A stretch of 64,000 nucleotides of DNA, taken from Monocercomonoides exilis. Taxonomy: Eukaryota; Preaxostyla; Oxymonadida; Polymastigidae. Shown here piece after piece: positions 60,538 through 64,000 of this stretch (the stretch's first letter is position 1; each line of letters opens with the position of its first letter). The notes under the pieces are model-generated. The model was given only the letters and a program-made list of their open reading frames with translations. It was not told the DNA's origin and did not search any database. A program made the translations under genes and the position numbers. Location: the NCBI GenBank assembly GCA_001643675.2, contig LSRY02000010.1, forward strand, positions 191,001-255,000, read 5' to 3'.

Positions 60538-62742
60538 ATTCGAATCGAAAGATCTCCGGCCTCGACTGAATATATAGAAACACCAAGTCTGAGATGGGTT
60601 TACGATTTTTTATCAAGGCAAAAACAATTGCGCATGATAAATCCAGTTCGACTTGATCATGCACGCTTGAGAGCATCGTTAAAAGCAAATATACAGTCTT
60701 TTCTTTCTCATTTGCGAACTTTGATGCTGAAGAAAAAATATCATCCTTCGTTAATATTACTATTGGACGAAACAAGTTGTCAGTCCAATGGTCGTCATCA
60801 TAATAAAAGAATTGCAAATGAGAAATGCAAATACTTGCCATGCTTGGAAACACCTCCTCTTCGTCATTTAACTCTTTTATTTATTGTGAGAGCTGATGGA
60901 TATCATCTCCCCACTCATCTCCTTTTAAGTTCAAAATATGAAAAAGAAATATACGAACAATGGAATGACGAATCGTTCGTATTGCATTCAACTCAAAAAG
61001 GATGGATGACAAAAGAGCTATTTGAAAAAATAATGTTAGAACATGTTCTTCCTTTCATTCAAAAGCAAAGAAAAGTTGTTGAAAGAATTCAACAACATCA
61101 ATATGAAATATGTCAAAAAAAATCTTGTGAATTGAAAACGAAAGAAAGAAGGTTAGAAAAATGCGATCAGAAAATGAAAAAGAATGAAACAAGTGAAAAA
61201 ACAACTCAACGAATTTTTCAAGATGAGGACGATCATGAATCAATATTTTTCCATTCATCAGCTGGATCAGAAGAATTTCCAATGGATAACTCAGATTCAC
61301 CGACAAAATCCCAGCGATCCAAAGATCAGTGCGATAATGAAAATAGTCACAAGGAATCCATTTGTATTGACAAACTGGAACTTTCAGATACAATGTCTTC
61401 AGAAGGAGATCGAATTCAAGTGTTGCAGCAACTGCACCAATCCGCATCTGGCCGTTCAAAAGAATCTTCAGAGTGTGGAAATTCTTTTCGAAACAAAAAA
61501 AGTTTTCAAATACCATCAAATGGATTTCTTAAAGTTGATGTTGATGAAATTTCTAACTTTCGTGATGAAACTTATTTAAGTTCTTCTGATGAAAGAATGT
61601 TTCTAATTGAAGAAGATGATAATAGAGATTGGTGGATAAAGAATGACACTCAGATGCAAAAAGTAAACTTTACGAAAAAAGAAATTACTCAATACGAAAA
61701 AATATCCGAAGAAAAAATAAGCAATTCATCACCCTCTGCTTTAATAATTCTTGACGGACACTCTTCAAGACAAAATATCCAGCTGTGGAAAAAGTTTTCT
61801 GAAGAAAACGTGGATGTCGTTGTGCTGCCAGCACACACATCTCATATCCTTCAGCCACTTGATCTCGGACCTAATGCAGCACTAAAAAAGCAATTGAAAA
61901 ATGTTCGAAATGAATCAAGTGTGAGAAAAATGAAAACAGAATTTTTGCCTTTTGTCCAAGCAATCGCAGATTGCTCTTATTATGCGATGGCACCAAGAGT
62001 TATAAGGCATGGGTTTTACGAAGCTGGAATAACGTCTTCTCAAATATCTCACGTTCTGAGGCGCACTTTGGATTCCTTGCCTTTCGGTGTGAAACCGGCG
62101 AGACAGACAAACCGATGGTCCATCTCTGGTAAACTAATCACATCAAATGCAGTTCTAAAGGAATGGCAAGCCTTTGAAGAGAAAAAGTCTATTTATGATG
62201 ATGAAAGAGTTGAGAATATTCATAAAACAAATATTAAGCAAAAAACGATAAAAAATAAAAAGGAAAGACCTTCATCTTCAAAAATAACTTCTTCTGATTC
62301 CAAGCTTTCAAACCTTGCAACTTATGAGAATACTGGTTTCAATACTGACACTGACGATATCTCATGTTCAACAGATTTCGAATCAGATCCAACTGATTCA
62401 CAAGAAGGGGAAGAAAATATTTTGGTCGTTCGTGTTTTCAGAAGAAAAAGCAAACGGAAAAGATTTATTTTGTGCCGGTCAGATCATTTGGATAAAGCAG
62501 ATGGTCGAAAAAAAGTATCTGATTTGTCAAGTTCTTCTAATTATTCTGAAGAAGAATCTTCAGAAACTGATCATCATTCCGACAGATTAAACAAATTGAA
62601 AGAAAAGAAAAAAAGATATCTTGACAGCAGTGAATATATAAAAGAAGATCTTTCATCAAGCAACGAAGAAGTAGATTTGGATGAAAAAAAATTGTCCAAA
62701 AAACATTCCATGAGATCGGAAAAATGTTTGCCCAAAATATAA
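60538..62742 (+). CDS. DDE_1-superfamily (pogo/jerky-like) protein with large insertion
   Basis: The frame is open from 60538 (stop just before) to TAA 62742; the first Met is at 60634, but the homologous segment TPSLRWVYDFLSRQ lies upstream of it, so the true start is in a missing 5' exon. The DDE core is recognisable: LILLLDETSC (first acidic), LIILDGHSSRQN (second) and HILQPLDLGPNAALKKQL (third), then YYAMAPRVIRHGFYEAGI and the NRWSISGKLITS block that matches the end of the 39980-41637 transposase. About 220 acidic, Ser-rich residues are inserted between the first and second acidic motifs. The tail is Ser/Glu/Lys-rich. No GGGTCAGT or other inverted repeats flank it, so it may be an old transposase or a host-domesticated one. 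Confidence 0.75.
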   Translation: MRIERSPASTEYIETPSLRWVYDFLSRQKQLRMINPVRLDHARLRASLKANIQSFLSHLRTLMLKKKYHPSLILLLDETSCQSNGRHHNKRIANEKCKYLPCLETPPLRHLTLLFIVRADGYHLPTHLLLSSKYEKEIYEQWNDESFVLHSTQKGWMTKELFEKIMLEHVLPFIQKQRKVVERIQQHQYEICQKKSCELKTKERRLEKCDQKMKKNETSEKTTQRIFQDEDDHESIFFHSSAGSEEFPMDNSDSPTKSQRSKDQCDNENSHKESICIDKLELSDTMSSEGDRIQVLQQLHQSASGRSKESSECGNSFRNKKSFQIPSNGFLKVDVDEISNFRDETYLSSSDERMFLIEEDDNRDWWIKNDTQMQKVNFTKKEITQYEKISEEKISNSSPSALIILDGHSSRQNIQLWKKFSEENVDVVVLPAHTSHILQPLDLGPNAALKKQLKNVRNESSVRKMKTEFLPFVQAIADCSYYAMAPRVIRHGFYEAGITSSQISHVLRRTLDSLPFGVKPARQTNRWSISGKLITSNAVLKEWQAFEEKKSIYDDERVENIHKTNIKQKTIKNKKERPSSSKITSSDSKLSNLATYENTGFNTDTDDISCSTDFESDPTDSQEGEENILVVRVFRRKSKRKRFILCRSDHLDKADGRKKVSDLSSSSNYSEEESSETDHHSDRLNKLKEKKKRYLDSSEYIKEDLSSSNEEVDLDEKKLSKKHSMRSEKCLPKI

Positions 62743-63344
62743 TCTGAGCATTATGTTCTTTTCACCGATTCTGATGAAAGTGAGTACAATCCAAAGAAAT
62801 GATTTGTGAGAAATGAACAATCAAAAAAAGTTGAAAAACATATCAAACCTTTTCAATCTCTTCATATCAGACAATAATTATTCAGGAAATCACTATGCAA
62901 TTTGATTGTCAAACATTTTGTTAATTGCGTTGTTTACAACAACAAGTTTCAATAATTCTTGATAAAGAATTAGGATAACTCTATTTTTATAAAAAAACAA
63001 GCATAAGCATTTTTAATGAAAAGAAACAATAATTTTCAGAAAAAAGAAAAAAAAAAACATTTTTGAAAAAAGATAAACAAAAGAAAAAAAACAATTTATT
63101 TCATTTTCAAATTTAAAAATGAATCGCATAATAGAAAAGGCACCAAAGTTCCAGACAAAGAAATTAAGTGATCAACAAACCTGCGAAAATAAAAATAAAC
63201 TTTTTTCATTTTAAAACTTGTCGGAATAAATATACTATCAATGGTCGTGCTATTGTCTATGAAAAGAACAAAATATTATTTTATTGATATCAAAATAAAA
63301 ATAAAACACAAAGAACAAACCACATAAAGGTGATTCTTCAAAGA

Positions 63345-63551
63345 ATGCGAACTTGCGAACAGTTTTTAACAATACTTATCGATGAAAAAAAGTTAGAAAC
63401 TACATTTCCTGAATTCATAAAAAGTCTTTCATGGAAATTGGAACACATTGAGTTTTCAAATCATTTGAAATCGAAAATTTTGATTGAAATTGAACAAAAT
63501 GTAGAATTGAACATCCTCCGTGAAAATCTTTCAAATAATATATCTAGTTAA
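63345..63551 (+). CDS. Possible small helical protein, 68 aa
   Basis: ATG 63345 to TAA 63551. The product is charged and predicted helical (PEFIKSLSWKLEHIEFSNHL, LIEIEQNVELNILRENL). It resembles no family I know, though the charged-helix style recalls the dispersed family at 923-4321. It could be an isolated exon or chance. Confidence 0.2.
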   Translation: MRTCEQFLTILIDEKKLETTFPEFIKSLSWKLEHIEFSNHLKSKILIEIEQNVELNILRENLSNNISS

Positions 63552-63637
63552 CAAACCACTTAATAATTATTGAATTGTTTAACTATTTCTTCAAAGTTGA
63601 ATAATTTATTAAACATTGTTGGATTGGAAAAAATTTT

Positions 63638-63660
63638 ATAATGGGTTTGGAACCCATTAT
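63638..63660. repeat. Perfect 10-bp palindrome with 3-nt loop
   Basis: ATAATGGGTT - TGG - AACCCATTAT. The stem is perfect, but there is no T-run or other context to name it. Confidence 0.6.
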
Positions 63661-64000
63661 TTTGATAGAAAACAATGTGATGATCGTTATTATGATAAAT
63701 CTGCAAATTCATTACCATTAAAAGTAATTATGCAATAATGGTATTCTTTTGTATTTCATCTATTTCATCTATTGACTTTTTTCATATTTTTTTCATTTTA
63801 ATAAGAAAATAACATAATTTTTTTTATTTTCCGATTTTTTTCATGTTATAGAAGTAATTTTCAATGTTTCGCCGTAAGAATTTATTTATATTTTCAGTTA
63901 ATTCTTTGGCATTTTATTATTTAAGAAAAGATTTCAATTTTTCTGTTTTTTTTCACATCACAAGATTGAAAGATGTCAAAGACAAAAATTTTTTAAAAGT

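Larger units (their letters stand above)
62743..64000. other. AT-rich right end of window
   Basis: Mostly noncoding A/T runs. It contains the small ORF at 63345-63551 and a short palindrome at 63638-63660, described separately. No transposon end matching the DDE-type gene was found. Confidence 0.4.

Overview
The window looks like nuclear DNA of an anaerobic flagellate of the oxymonad type (Monocercomonoides or a close relative). I infer this from four things. Introns are short GT-AG introns (about 44-190 bp, a few longer) in an AT-rich genome. Signature genes are eukaryotic: a P4-ATPase, a USP7-type deubiquitinase, a Rho GTPase and OST48. TAA, TAG and TGA all behave as stops, so this is not a code with TAA/TAG reassigned. 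Two genes and one relic belong to an uncharacterised family that I associate, from memory only, with Monocercomonoides; no search was run.

Layout. 0-4.3 kb: a small three-copy repeat, then a convergent pair of paralogues of the uncharacterised family. 4.7-8.3 kb: a 3.57-kb unit with 13-bp terminal inverted repeats and a perfect 12-bp flanking duplication; it holds a small spliced gene, not a transposase. 8.9-10.6 kb: two broken Merlin/IS1016-type transposase relics in opposite orientations. 11.6-15.7 kb: a long coiled-coil protein. 15.8-17.2 kb: a 3beta-HSD/epimerase-type dehydrogenase. 18.1-27.6 kb (minus): a ten-exon phospholipid flippase of about 2843 residues, swollen by three huge Ser-rich insertions. 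28.0-34.4 kb (minus): an eleven-exon MATH-USP7-type deubiquitinase. 34.4-38.1 kb (plus): an alpha-helical repeat-like protein starting almost on top of the USP gene's 5' end. 38.6-39.4 kb: a Rho-like GTPase.

39.9-44.0 kb is a transposon cluster. It holds an apparently complete pogo/Tigger-like element (39905-41980, TA duplication, spliced DDE transposase). Two bases further on is a foldback element with 401-bp arms, whose right arm is split by a second foldback element with 340-bp arms. The inner element carries the same ends as the pogo-like element. The intact left arm preserves the empty target site.

44.3-45.8 kb: OST48 of the oligosaccharyltransferase. 45.9-46.4 kb: a decayed copy of the family seen at 0-4 kb. 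46.9-59.4 kb: one uninterrupted gene for a giant surface receptor-like protein with about eight tandem Cys-motif/beta-helix-like modules, one membrane span and a C-terminal degenerate kinase lobe. 60.5-62.7 kb: a second DDE-type protein with a large acidic insertion and no recognisable terminal repeats.

Functionally, OST48 (ER glycosylation) and the giant receptor belong to the secretory/surface system, the flippase to membrane asymmetry, the Rho protein to the cytoskeleton and USP7 to ubiquitin turnover; nothing suggests an operon-like grouping. Exon junctions were worked out by hand from reading frame, splice dinucleotides and family resemblance, so individual junctions can be off by a few bases.
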